This document shows positions 1 to 5,477 of a DNA stretch of 5,617 nt, one piece after another; position 1 is the first letter of the stretch, and the number at the start of each line of letters is the position of its first letter. The stretch is from the NCBI GenBank assembly GCA_903829855.1, contig CAIKRN010000209.1:1-5617 (forward strand). Reading direction: 5' to 3'. A model generated the notes under the pieces. The model saw only the letters and a list, made by a program, of their open reading frames with translations. It was not told the origin of the DNA and ran no database searches. This stretch comes from an uncultured Opitutia bacterium (GTDB lineage Bacteria > Verrucomicrobiota > Verrucomicrobiia > Opitutales > UBA953). A program made the position numbers and the translations under genes.

Positions 1-237
1 AATCTCCTGCTCCATGACGCCATCAGCGGCGCCCTTGATATGTGCACGGCCGGCCGTGTCGACCACCGCGAACCACGGCAGTCGGAAGCGATACTTCTCT
101 GGGCTGAGCGTCTGCTCGACCTGTTCGGTCACGCCGCCACCACTCCAAGCATCCCAGCGAATCGCGCCGGCCGAGGGGCGTTCCGCGGCGAGGAGCGAGA
201 GGGGCAGGAGGAGAAGGGTGGAGAGAAGCCGTGGCAC
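1..237 (-). CDS. Secreted GH71/99-like glycoside hydrolase, N-terminal part (cut by left edge)
   Basis: The minus strand is open from a GTG at 237-235 to the window edge, giving 79 residues. Residues 1-18 form a signal peptide: a short start with one Arg, a Leu-rich core, then LLAA before ER. The mature start GAIRWDAWSGG (about 24-34), followed by VTEQVEQTLSP and FRLPWFAVV, matches what I know as the opening of bacterial GH71/99-like proteins, where RWDAW is followed by a KYHFRLPFFA-type stretch. The catalytic region would lie beyond the edge, so activity cannot be judged. The GTG start is chosen because it gives a compact signal peptide; the frame stays open further upstream and there is no Shine-Dalgarno sequence to decide. 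It is likely exported and acts on a polysaccharide or glycoside, which fits the permease and oxidoreductase next to it. The reading frame is sure; the family is probable. Confidence 0.68.
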   Translation of the reverse strand, partial: MPRLLSTLLLLPLSLLAAERPSAGAIRWDAWSGGGVTEQVEQTLSPEKYRFRLPWFAVVDTAGRAHIKGAADGVMEQEI

Positions 238-256
238 GGGAGTAAGATGTGCGTGA

Positions 257-284
257 GAGTATGGAGTATCGAGTATGGAGTATC
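257..284. repeat. Two perfect 14-bp tandem copies (four heptads)
   Basis: The unit gagtatggagtatc occurs at 257-270 and again, identical, at 271-284. Each unit is itself two near-identical heptads, gagtatg and gagtatc. It lies just upstream of the hydrolase start on the minus strand, in the gene-free stretch 238-428. It could be a spreading intergenic repeat or a direct-repeat binding site. Confidence 0.8.
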
Positions 285-315
285 GGGAGAGATGGGGAAC
301 TGCTGGCAGGGTGAA

Positions 316-358
316 CGGCTGCGAAGCCGCGAGGGGACACGCGGTCCCGACCCTACCT
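316..358. repeat. Intergenic REP-like element with two small hairpins
   Basis: Two short inverted repeats lie side by side: cggct/agccg with a gcga loop (316-329) and gggac/gtccc with a 5-base loop (334-348). The block ends in ccctacct (351-358). The same ccctacct follows the next hairpin downstream (398-405), so the two may be related copies of a small palindromic repeat. Repeat status is inferred from this layout only; other copies in the genome cannot be seen. Confidence 0.5.
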
Positions 359-372
359 CGATACACGGGCAC

Positions 373-399
373 AAAAAAGGACAGCACGTGGTGCTGTCC
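373..399 (-). terminator. Rho-independent terminator after the oxidoreductase
   Basis: A 9-bp perfect stem ggacagcac/gtgctgtcc (379-387 and 391-399) encloses a 3-base loop. On the minus strand it is followed at once by six T (373-378). It starts about 30 bases after the stop codon of the Gfo/Idh/MocA gene, in the right orientation to end that transcript before the hydrolase gene. It may also belong to the neighbouring palindromic repeat block. Confidence 0.75.
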
Positions 400-428
400 C
401 TACCTGCTGACTCGCGGTTGAGCTGCGC

Positions 429-1556
429 TCAGCCGGGCAACGTAAACGCAGGGAGTTTGCGGATCTCGCCGCCGGCCATGGCGGATTCGTGGGCGAGGAT
501 GCCGGTGCAGGTCCAGTTGGCGGATTGCACGGCATTCGGGAACGGTTCGCGCCCGGCGAGCAAGGCTTGGATGAACTCGTTCGCCAGGTGCGGGTGCGAG
601 CCGCCGTGGCCGCCGCCCTGCGTGAACGAGAGGTGATCTTCCCCTTCACCATAGACGCCCTTGGTCGTGAAGCGCTGGATCTCCTTCGGGAGGCGATGCG
701 CATAGTCCGGCACTTTGACTTTCTGCGGAATCTCTGGCTCGGCCTTTTTCGCCGTGTGGATTACCGGCTCTTCGCCTTCGACGAGCGGCCACTCGAAGGA
801 TTTTTTCGAACCGTAGACATCGATCGATTCGCGATATTGGCGAGCGGTATCGAAGAGCGAGCGGATGATGCGCGCCGACACGTCGGACTTGTGGAACTTG
901 ATATGCGCGGTCTCGACGGCGAACGGCGAGTTGTAGATCGGGATCATGTCCTCGGCGATGCGGCCGGAGCCGAAGCAGGAGACGTATTCGGCGGAGGCCT
1001 GCGTGAGGGCGAGCATGGGGCCAACGCAGTGCGTGGCGTAGTACATCGGCGGGAGGCCGGGCCAGTAGCCGGGCCAGCCTTCCATGTCTTGTTGGTGCGA
1101 GGCCTGGAGGAACTGCAGGCGACCGAGTTCGCCGTTATCGTAGAGCTCCTTCACGAAGAGGAATTCACGGGCGTAGACGACCGTCTCCATCATCATATAG
1201 CGCAGGCCCGTGGCCTTCACTAATTTCACGATTTCTTCGCATTCCGCCATCGAGGTCGCCATCGGCACCGTGCAAGCCACGTGCTTGCCAGCCTTGAGGG
1301 CGGCGATGGATTGGCGTCCGTGGTCCGGGATGGGTGTGTTGATGTGAATCGCGTCAATGTCCGGGTCCTTCAGCAGCGCATCGAAATCCGTGTAGCGCTT
1401 CGCAATGCCGTAGCGGTCGCCAATCTCTTTCAGCTTGGCGGGGTTGCGCTGGCAGATTGCGGCGATCTCCGCGTTCGGATGCGCAAGGTAGATCGGGATG
1501 AATTCGGCGCCGAAGCCGAGACCGGCGAGGGCGATGCGGATTTTCTTCGTGCTCAT
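429..1556 (-). CDS. Gfo/Idh/MocA family NAD(P)-dependent oxidoreductase
   Basis: A 375-residue protein of normal length for this family, with no signal peptide, so cytoplasmic. Residues 6-17 form the first Rossmann strand and nucleotide loop (IALAGLGFGA). DIDAIHINTPIPDH (66-79) is the usual strand followed by the conserved P..H region, and KHVACTVPMA (91-100) takes the place of the family's EKP motif. The C-terminal alpha/beta domain carries THCVG (175-179) with the probable catalytic His176, and ends with a Gly/His-rich stretch GGGHGGSHPH (314-323). Members oxidise or reduce sugars, sugar acids, inositols or their glycosides with NAD(P). The substrate cannot be read from sequence. The family Lys of EKP is replaced by Val97, as in a subgroup I recall from Verrucomicrobiota and Planctomycetota. 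It lies downstream of a sugar-type permease but behind a terminator, so it probably has its own promoter. The ATG at 1556 has no Shine-Dalgarno sequence. Confidence 0.92.
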   Translation of the reverse strand: MSTKKIRIALAGLGFGAEFIPIYLAHPNAEIAAICQRNPAKLKEIGDRYGIAKRYTDFDALLKDPDIDAIHINTPIPDHGRQSIAALKAGKHVACTVPMATSMAECEEIVKLVKATGLRYMMMETVVYAREFLFVKELYDNGELGRLQFLQASHQQDMEGWPGYWPGLPPMYYATHCVGPMLALTQASAEYVSCFGSGRIAEDMIPIYNSPFAVETAHIKFHKSDVSARIIRSLFDTARQYRESIDVYGSKKSFEWPLVEGEEPVIHTAKKAEPEIPQKVKVPDYAHRLPKEIQRFTTKGVYGEGEDHLSFTQGGGHGGSHPHLANEFIQALLAGREPFPNAVQSANWTCTGILAHESAMAGGEIRKLPAFTLPG

Positions 1557-1650
1557 AGGGGTGACCCATTCAGCCCCAACGGGCCACGGGACGGAAGCCG
1601 ATTTGCTAGGATGAAACCGACGGAAATTGTTCGCTAACCTACCAAACGAA

Positions 1651-1676
1651 GAAGGCCGCCCGGGTGGGCGGCCTTC
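1651..1676 (-). terminator. Strong hairpin terminator after the MFS permease
   Basis: An 11-bp perfect GC-rich stem (gaaggccgccc at 1651-1661, gggcggccttc at 1666-1676) with a gggt loop lies about 24 bases after the permease stop codon. On the minus strand the tail reads TTCGTTTGG, which is T-rich but interrupted. The position and stem strength make it the likely end of the permease transcript, separating it from the oxidoreductase. Confidence 0.78.
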
Positions 1677-1699
1677 AGCTTCATAGCGAGGGCAGGAAC

Positions 1700-3232
1700 T
1701 TAGACCTGCTCTTCGATCTTCAGGGCGCGGTAGCCGCCGATGCTCTTGAAGTAGAAGAGCAATAGGAGGTAGATTCCGGCCATGACGAGGGGGATGAAGG
1801 AGTCAGCCTTCAGCGTGGCGCGGTCACCGGCCTGGTTGGCGGCGACGATGGCCTTCTGATTGGCGTCACCCGTGGCGCCAGCTTTCTTGGCGGCTTCGAG
1901 CTTAGTGCCGTCCACTGCGGTTACGGGCGCGAGGAAGAGAAACTTCGACTCACCAGTAGCCTTGGCCGAAGCGTAGGCAGCAGGGGCGTCTTTCTGGAGG
2001 GCTTCAGCGGTGTAGCGGTCCTTGGCGTAGCCGAGGCCAGGGCCACCGATCAGGCCGGCGGAGAGCATGCCGATGCCACCCATGATGGACATGGCGACGG
2101 CACCGGAGCGCGGGAAGCGATCGCCGATGACGGCGAGCATCGTGGGCCAGAAGAACGTCTTGCCGAGGGCGTAAATACCGAGGGCGATGAGGGCCACGAC
2201 GAAGGAGTCCATGCCCGAGGCGAGGCGCAGGCCGACGACGGCGAGCACGGCCGCACCGACGAGCAGGCCGATCGGGGAGCCGACCTTCTTCTCGATGAAC
2301 TCAGCGCAGAAGCGCAGGCCGAACATGATGGCGGACGTCCAGATGAAGAGCGTCTTGCCTTGGTCGGCGGTGAAGAGGTTGCCGGTGATGGCTTCGATCC
2401 AAGAGTCGGTGCCGAGTTCAACTGCGCCGACGAGGGCGTGGGTGATGAAGAGCACGAACAGGAGGAGGGAGCCGAAGGAGAAGCGGGTGATCAAGCCGAC
2501 GGCGATGAGCAGCACGCCACCGATGACGAAGCCGGTGGTGGCGCCGCCGAAGAAGAGGGCCACGAGGTAGCAAGCGACCGCGGCTCCGAGGAGGCCGACG
2601 TCCTTGAACATTTCGCCGAAGTTGGCGCCCTTGAGAGCAGCTTCTGACTTGGGGAAGGTCTGACCCCAGAACATCACCGCGTAGGCGACGGTCGGAACGA
2701 GGTAGAAGGCGAGCTGGCCCTTCCAGCCGAGGTGGAGGACGGAGCCGAGGAAGTACGAGGCGACGGCGCCGACCACCATGCCGAGAGGCCAAGAGGCGTG
2801 CAGGATGTTGAGGTAGTGCGTGCGGTTCTGCGGGAAGGTCGTGGCGACCAGCGGATTGGCCACGGCTTCGAGGGTTCCGTTAGCGTAAGCGAAGATGAAC
2901 ATGCCCCAATATAGGAAGTCATACGCGTTGGCAGGCGTGGTGGCACCGAAGGTGACGACGGCCGAGATGAGGTGACCTAAGAAGGCGAGGGCAATCAGCT
3001 TGCCGTAGCCGAACTTGTCGACCAGGACGCCGCCGATGATGATGCCGAAGCAGAAGCCCGAGAAGCCAGCACCACCGATCGCACCCAGTTGGGTGGCGGT
3101 GAAGCCGTATTCGGAAGCCCAGGCGCCGAAGATGCCGCCACGGAGGGCGAAGCCGACGCCGGCCGCAAGGATAGCCATGAAGCCCGCCCAGAGTAGGCGC
3201 TTCGCATTAGGTGCAGTTGTATCTGTGCTCAT
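1700..3232 (-). CDS. MFS permease, sugar-type (FucP-like), 14 predicted membrane segments
   Basis: A 510-residue inner-membrane protein. By eye, six hydrophobic segments make the N half (about 13-31, 48-71, 78-96, 103-118, 147-166, 173-190). An extra hydrophobic pair follows (212-249), then the C half (254-274, 293-310, 319-337, 343-362, 378-398, 478-496). GGVLVDKFGYGKLI (67-80) is the MFS motif between segments 2 and 3. ANGTLEAVANPLVATTFP (117-134) and NILHASWPLG (142-151) resemble sugar:proton symporters of the FucP group. Residues 401-476 form a long Ala/Lys-rich soluble loop before the last helix. The role is probably sugar or sugar-acid uptake, fitting the flanking oxidoreductase and hydrolase; the substrate is unknown. 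It lies downstream of the AraC-type regulator in the same orientation. The leader before the ATG is pyrimidine-rich (CCCCCTACCTCCCTAC) with no Shine-Dalgarno sequence. Confidence 0.88.
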   Translation of the reverse strand: MSTDTTAPNAKRLLWAGFMAILAAGVGFALRGGIFGAWASEYGFTATQLGAIGGAGFSGFCFGIIIGGVLVDKFGYGKLIALAFLGHLISAVVTFGATTPANAYDFLYWGMFIFAYANGTLEAVANPLVATTFPQNRTHYLNILHASWPLGMVVGAVASYFLGSVLHLGWKGQLAFYLVPTVAYAVMFWGQTFPKSEAALKGANFGEMFKDVGLLGAAVACYLVALFFGGATTGFVIGGVLLIAVGLITRFSFGSLLLFVLFITHALVGAVELGTDSWIEAITGNLFTADQGKTLFIWTSAIMFGLRFCAEFIEKKVGSPIGLLVGAAVLAVVGLRLASGMDSFVVALIALGIYALGKTFFWPTMLAVIGDRFPRSGAVAMSIMGGIGMLSAGLIGGPGLGYAKDRYTAEALQKDAPAAYASAKATGESKFLFLAPVTAVDGTKLEAAKKAGATGDANQKAIVAANQAGDRATLKADSFIPLVMAGIYLLLLFYFKSIGGYRALKIEEQV

Positions 3233-3340
3233 GTAGGGAGGTAGGGGGTACGGGTGTGAATAAAACTAATAACCTCCGCTCTGTCGAGTAGGCTTCTTGG
3301 AGTATGATTATTCCGACGGGCAAGCCTGGCGGCTTGGATT
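3233..3340 (-). promoter_or_regulatory. Leader and probable control region of the MFS permease
   Basis: The 108 bases between the regulator stop and the permease start must hold any promoter specific to the permease. No convincing -35/-10 pair is visible; TTATTAG and TTTTATTC on the minus strand (about 3258-3271) are the AT-rich candidates. An imperfect 16-base palindrome, ggaNtaNNNNtaNtcc, sits at 3299-3314 and is a possible operator. On the minus strand GGAGG (3277-3273) could pair with CCTCC (3241-3237) just before the start codon; this is only five pairs across a long loop. Confidence 0.35.
3321..3336 (-). terminator. Weak hairpin just after the regulator gene
   Basis: A 6-bp perfect stem, caagcc/ggcttg, with a tggc loop begins 4 bases after the regulator stop codon. 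There is no T tract on the minus strand side (the tail reads CCCGTCGG), so termination would be weak at best. Read-through from regulator to permease is therefore possible. Confidence 0.35.
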
Positions 3341-4108
3341 TTACCCCCGGCGGTACTCGGTGGGGCTTAATTTCATGGCCCTCCGGAACTGTCGCGAAAA
3401 GTCACTGGCATCATAAAAGCCCGTCTGGTGGGCGATTTCGGACGGACGGAGCCCGCTGGTGCGGAGTAGATCCGAGGCTGCCGCCACCCGCATGCGCACC
3501 AGATAGGCCCGCGGGCTCATCTGGTAGGCCTTGTGGAATTTGCGTTCGAACTGGCGGACCGACATCCCGGTGAGCTTCGCGAGCTTATCTATATTAAGAG
3601 GCGACCCGAGGTTGTCCTTGATGAATTCTGCTGCCGCCTCGACCTGCAGGAAGGGCTCGAGCAGGGCCTTGGTCCCGACGTAACTGCGGACCGTGCCGCA
3701 GACCCCGCAGGCTTTACCCTCGGTATCAAACAACGGAAGCTTGGTGGTCTCATACCAGACGTGCTCCCCGCTCTCGTTCGGGAAGAGTTCGATGATGCGG
3801 GGCAGGGGCTGGCCCGTCTGGCAGATCTGGAGGTCCTTCTTCTTAAAGGCCGCCGCGAGCTCCGGCGGAAAGATGTCGGCGTCTGTCTTGCCGAGTAGGC
3901 TCGCTTCATCGGCACAGCCGCAGCGCTGGGCGAAAGCCAGGTTGGCCATGGTGAACCTGCCCGCCAAATCCTTGGCGAAGAACATCACCCCGGGCAGGTG
4001 GTCGAAGACGCCGCGCAGGCTGGCCGGGGCGACCCGGCGCATCCACTCCTCCCGGTACTCTGGCGTTTTCATACTATTTAGGTTGAGGGACATCCGGCGG
4101 CTTTCCAT
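3341..4108 (-). CDS. AraC-family transcription regulator with N-terminal PAS domain
   Basis: A 255-residue cytoplasmic DNA-binding protein. Residues about 31-145 read as a PAS domain: LPGVMFFAKDLAGRFTMAN (38-56), GKTDADIFP (73-81), the WYETTKLPLFDTEGK strand pair (118-132) and the closing GVCGTVRSYVG (135-145). Residues about 156-255 are a full AraC/XylS double helix-turn-helix: the first helix pair around NIDKLAKLTGMSVRQFERKF (172-191), then SEIAHQTGFYDASDFSRQFRR (223-243) and the family ending SPTEYRR. PAS-AraC proteins sense a small ligand or redox cue rather than using the sugar-binding cupin of AraC itself. Five cysteines lie in the PAS part (63, 65, 96, 134, 137). The gene sits directly upstream of the permease, in the same direction, and divergent from the cytochrome gene, so either side may be its target. 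Met6 and Met13 are alternative starts; no Shine-Dalgarno sequence decides. Confidence 0.9.
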   Translation of the reverse strand: MESRRMSLNLNSMKTPEYREEWMRRVAPASLRGVFDHLPGVMFFAKDLAGRFTMANLAFAQRCGCADEASLLGKTDADIFPPELAAAFKKKDLQICQTGQPLPRIIELFPNESGEHVWYETTKLPLFDTEGKACGVCGTVRSYVGTKALLEPFLQVEAAAEFIKDNLGSPLNIDKLAKLTGMSVRQFERKFHKAYQMSPRAYLVRMRVAAASDLLRTSGLRPSEIAHQTGFYDASDFSRQFRRAMKLSPTEYRRG

Positions 4109-4131
4109 CCGATTTCAAAGGGTTTTATGGT

Positions 4132-4137
4132 ATTATA
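4132..4137 (-). promoter_or_regulatory. Probable -10 element of the regulator gene
   Basis: The minus strand reads TATAAT, a perfect -10 hexamer, ending 23 bases before the regulator ATG. At a 17-base spacing the -35 position holds AAGACC, a poor match, so the promoter may need an activator or be weak. TTGACG lies only one base upstream of the hexamer, too close to serve as its -35. Confidence 0.5.
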
Positions 4138-4173
4138 TCGTCAACGCCCCCAACGGGTCTTTGTCGTTTAAAC

Positions 4174-4215
4174 CTTGGGCCTCCCGGCTAATGCCCCCCT
4201 CGGGCTTGGGCTAAT
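4174..4215. repeat. Short direct repeats in the divergent regulator/cytochrome control region
   Basis: The heptamer cttgggc occurs at 4174-4180 and 4205-4211, and ggctaat at 4186-4192 and 4209-4215. AraC-family proteins bind direct repeats, so these could be operator half-sites, but the spacings differ between the two pairs and the elements are short. The rest of the 190-base divergent region (4109-4298) shows only the -10 element noted separately and a pyrimidine-rich cytochrome leader. Confidence 0.25.
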
Positions 4216-4298
4216 TACCTCACCATCCTGCGGGGAACTCTATTTTCGTTTTGAGGTCTTCGTGAAACCCGCCTCCTTTCCCCTCACACCCAAACCCC

Positions 4299-4745
4299 AT
4301 GACCTCCCTGAAGTCCCTCGCCCTTTGCTTCCTCGCCGCCTCCGTCGCGGCCGCCCCTGACGCCGACACGATGAAGCGTGGCCAGGCCGTCTATTCCCGC
4401 ACCTGCATCGCCTGCCACCAGCCGACGGGCACGGGCCTGCCTCCGGTGTTCCCGCCCCTCGCCGGGTCCGAGTGGATTGCGAAGAGCGCCTCCATCGCTG
4501 TCCGCAATATCACCAATGGCATGATCGGCCCCGTGACCGTTAAGGGAACGACCTACACGAGCATGATGCCCCCCGTCGCTGGCGTTTCCGATAAGGATAT
4601 CGCTGATGTGGTCACCTACGTGAACAATTCTTTCGGCAACTCGGGCGCGGCTGTCACGGAGGCTGAAGTGAAGGCCATCAAGGCAAAGTATGCCGATCGC
4701 AAGACCCCTTGGACCGCCGCTGAATACGAGAAGGAAGGCAAGTAA
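4299..4745 (+). CDS. Secreted single-haem class I cytochrome c
   Basis: A 148-residue precursor. Residues 1-19 are a signal peptide (one Lys, hydrophobic core LALCFLAAS, cleavage likely after VAAA). The haem attachment motif CIACH is at 36-40, with His40 as the near-side ligand. FPPLAGSEWI (51-60) and TSMMPPVAG (87-95) are typical of small class I cytochromes; Met89 or Met90 would be the second haem ligand. The stretch DKDIADVVTYVNNSFGN (98-114) is the C-terminal helix of the fold. A charged tail follows (120-148), with no membrane anchor, so the protein should be soluble in the periplasm. The role is electron transfer, commonly as partner of a periplasmic dehydrogenase or of a terminal oxidase; no such partner is visible here. 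It is divergent from the PAS-AraC gene. The leader is pyrimidine-rich with no Shine-Dalgarno sequence. Confidence 0.93.
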   Translation: MTSLKSLALCFLAASVAAAPDADTMKRGQAVYSRTCIACHQPTGTGLPPVFPPLAGSEWIAKSASIAVRNITNGMIGPVTVKGTTYTSMMPPVAGVSDKDIADVVTYVNNSFGNSGAAVTEAEVKAIKAKYADRKTPWTAAEYEKEGK

Positions 4746-4770
4746 GCCGCTTTCCGTAAGGTAGGGTGGC

Positions 4771-4800
4771 TTGACCAGCGGGGAACATCGGGGCATTTTA
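4771..4800 (+). promoter_or_regulatory. Possible promoter of the ybjQ-like gene
   Basis: TTGACC (4771-4776) matches the -35 consensus at five of six bases. With a 17 to 18 base spacer the -10 position falls on CATTTT or ATTTTA (4794-4800), a weak match. It lies in the 74-base gap between the cytochrome and ybjQ-like genes and would start transcription a few bases before the ybjQ-like start codon. No terminator is visible after the cytochrome gene, so read-through is also possible. Confidence 0.4.
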
Positions 4801-4818
4801 AGGGTTCTTAACCCCTAA
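4798..4818 (+). promoter_or_regulatory. Near-perfect palindrome immediately before the ybjQ-like start codon
   Basis: The arms TTA-a-GGGTT (4798-4806) and AACCC-c-TAA (4810-4818) pair at eight of nine positions around a ctt loop. The right arm ends one base before the ATG at 4820-4822. It may act as an operator overlapping the putative promoter, or as an RNA hairpin covering the start region. Confidence 0.5.
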
Positions 4819-4819
4819 G

Positions 4820-5176
4820 ATGAGCTCCATTCCTCCCGCTTTGCCTTCCGGCATCATCGTGACCACCACTTTCGCCGTAGAGGGATATCGCGTCGTTGCC
4901 TATAAGGGACTCGTCCGTGGCCTCATTGTCCGCTCCCCCACGATTGAGCAGGGAATCTTGGGCGGATTGAAGAGCCTCATCGGCGGCCAGATCGGCGCCT
5001 ACACGGAGATGTGCGAGCAGGCCCGCCAAACCGCCTACGACCAGATGATCACCCACGCCGCCGCCATGGGCGCCAACGCGGTCATCGGGGTTTCTTACGA
5101 TGCCTCAGAGGTTAAGATGAGTGCGACCGAGGTGCTCTGCTACGGCACTGCGGTGGTGATTGCACCCATCGCCTGA
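4820..5176 (+). CDS. ybjQ: YbjQ/UPF0145 (DUF74) family protein
   Basis: 118 residues, close to the roughly 105-110 of E. coli YbjQ, with a short N-terminal extension. The family pattern is clear: IIVTTTFAVEGYRVVAYKGLVRGLIVR (12-38), a Gly-rich loop GGLKSLIGGQIGAYTEM (48-64), the helix CEQARQTAYDQMITHAAAMGANAVIGVSYD (65-94) and the closing strand TEVLCYGTAVVI (103-114). Known structures of the family are beta/alpha pentamers. It was once called a heavy-metal-binding domain, but its function is not established. There is no signal peptide. It starts 74 bases after the cytochrome gene, behind a palindrome, and is followed after 4 bases by the next gene, so it probably heads a short operon. The start codon lacks a Shine-Dalgarno sequence. 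Confidence 0.93.
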   Translation: MSSIPPALPSGIIVTTTFAVEGYRVVAYKGLVRGLIVRSPTIEQGILGGLKSLIGGQIGAYTEMCEQARQTAYDQMITHAAAMGANAVIGVSYDASEVKMSATEVLCYGTAVVIAPIA

Positions 5177-5180
5177 TTTT

Positions 5181-5468
5181 ATGGCTGACTTCATTACTCC
5201 CCGGAGTCGCGAGCAGGTGGCCGACCTCCATTTCATGGATGCTCGCTACAAGCTCCTTGATCTCGCGGCCTTCCTTGACCGACTCGACCGCGCTTCGGGC
5301 GGCGAAGACCATCGCGTCCGCGGCCTCCGCGCCGCTCTCCCTCTCCTTTTGGAAAAGGATGAAGGCCGCGTGGCCAAGATCCTGAATCTCTGGAGCGACC
5401 CCTCCATTGTCCCCATTGAAAAGGCCGACACGAAGGCCGCCTCGGGCGTCTGGCCCGGCCTCAAGTAA
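5181..5468 (+). CDS. Small conserved-looking protein of unknown function (95 aa)
   Basis: I do not recognise a named domain. The ATG at 5181 is preferred over an in-frame TTG at 5160, which would overlap the end of the ybjQ-like gene. With the ATG the gap is 4 bases, typical of translational coupling. The protein is soluble and mostly helical by eye: a charged amphipathic helix (ARYKLLDLAAFLDRLDRA, 21-38), a second helix around RVRGLRAALPLLLEKDEGRVAKIL (45-68), then a Pro-rich end with DPSIVPIEKADTKAASGVWP (73-92). There is no signal peptide, membrane segment or cysteine. It is followed 9 bases later by a TatD-like hydrolase gene, and its position suggests a partner of that hydrolase, perhaps a short EboA-like component, though that link is conjecture. 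Codon use resembles its neighbours, supporting a real gene. Confidence 0.8.
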   Translation: MADFITPRSREQVADLHFMDARYKLLDLAAFLDRLDRASGGEDHRVRGLRAALPLLLEKDEGRVAKILNLWSDPSIVPIEKADTKAASGVWPGLK

Positions 5469-5477
5469 GCCCCGACC

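Noticed and set aside
40..636. Plus-strand open frame of 198 codons across the repeat region
   Set aside because: It overlaps the hydrolase and oxidoreductase genes on the other strand and runs through hairpins and tandem repeats; the translation shows no protein-like pattern.
489..1223. Long plus-strand open frame (244 codons) opposite the oxidoreductase
   Set aside because: It is the mirror of a well-supported gene in GC-rich DNA; the product has no recognisable domain and is a repetitive mix of Gly, Arg, Glu and Val.
4193..4205. GC hairpin gccc/gggc in the divergent region
   Set aside because: Only four pairs, with competing pairings nearby and no T tract; not distinguishable from chance in GC-rich DNA.
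3693..4214. Plus-strand open frame of 173 codons opposite the regulator
   Set aside because: It lies opposite conserved PAS and AraC sequence and runs into the divergent control region; no domain is visible.
4141..4298. Sigma-70 type promoter for the cytochrome gene
   Set aside because: No -35/-10 pair with acceptable spacing could be found on the plus strand, so none is annotated.
4308..4328. Lipoprotein signal (Cys10) in the cytochrome precursor
   Set aside because: The residues before Cys10 are LAL, not a lipobox with a small residue at -1, and the Cys is inside the hydrophobic core; a normal signal peptide explains it.
4284..4796. Minus-strand open frame of 170 codons opposite the cytochrome
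   Set aside because: The opposite strand holds an unmistakable CxxCH cytochrome with a signal peptide; the mirror product looks random.
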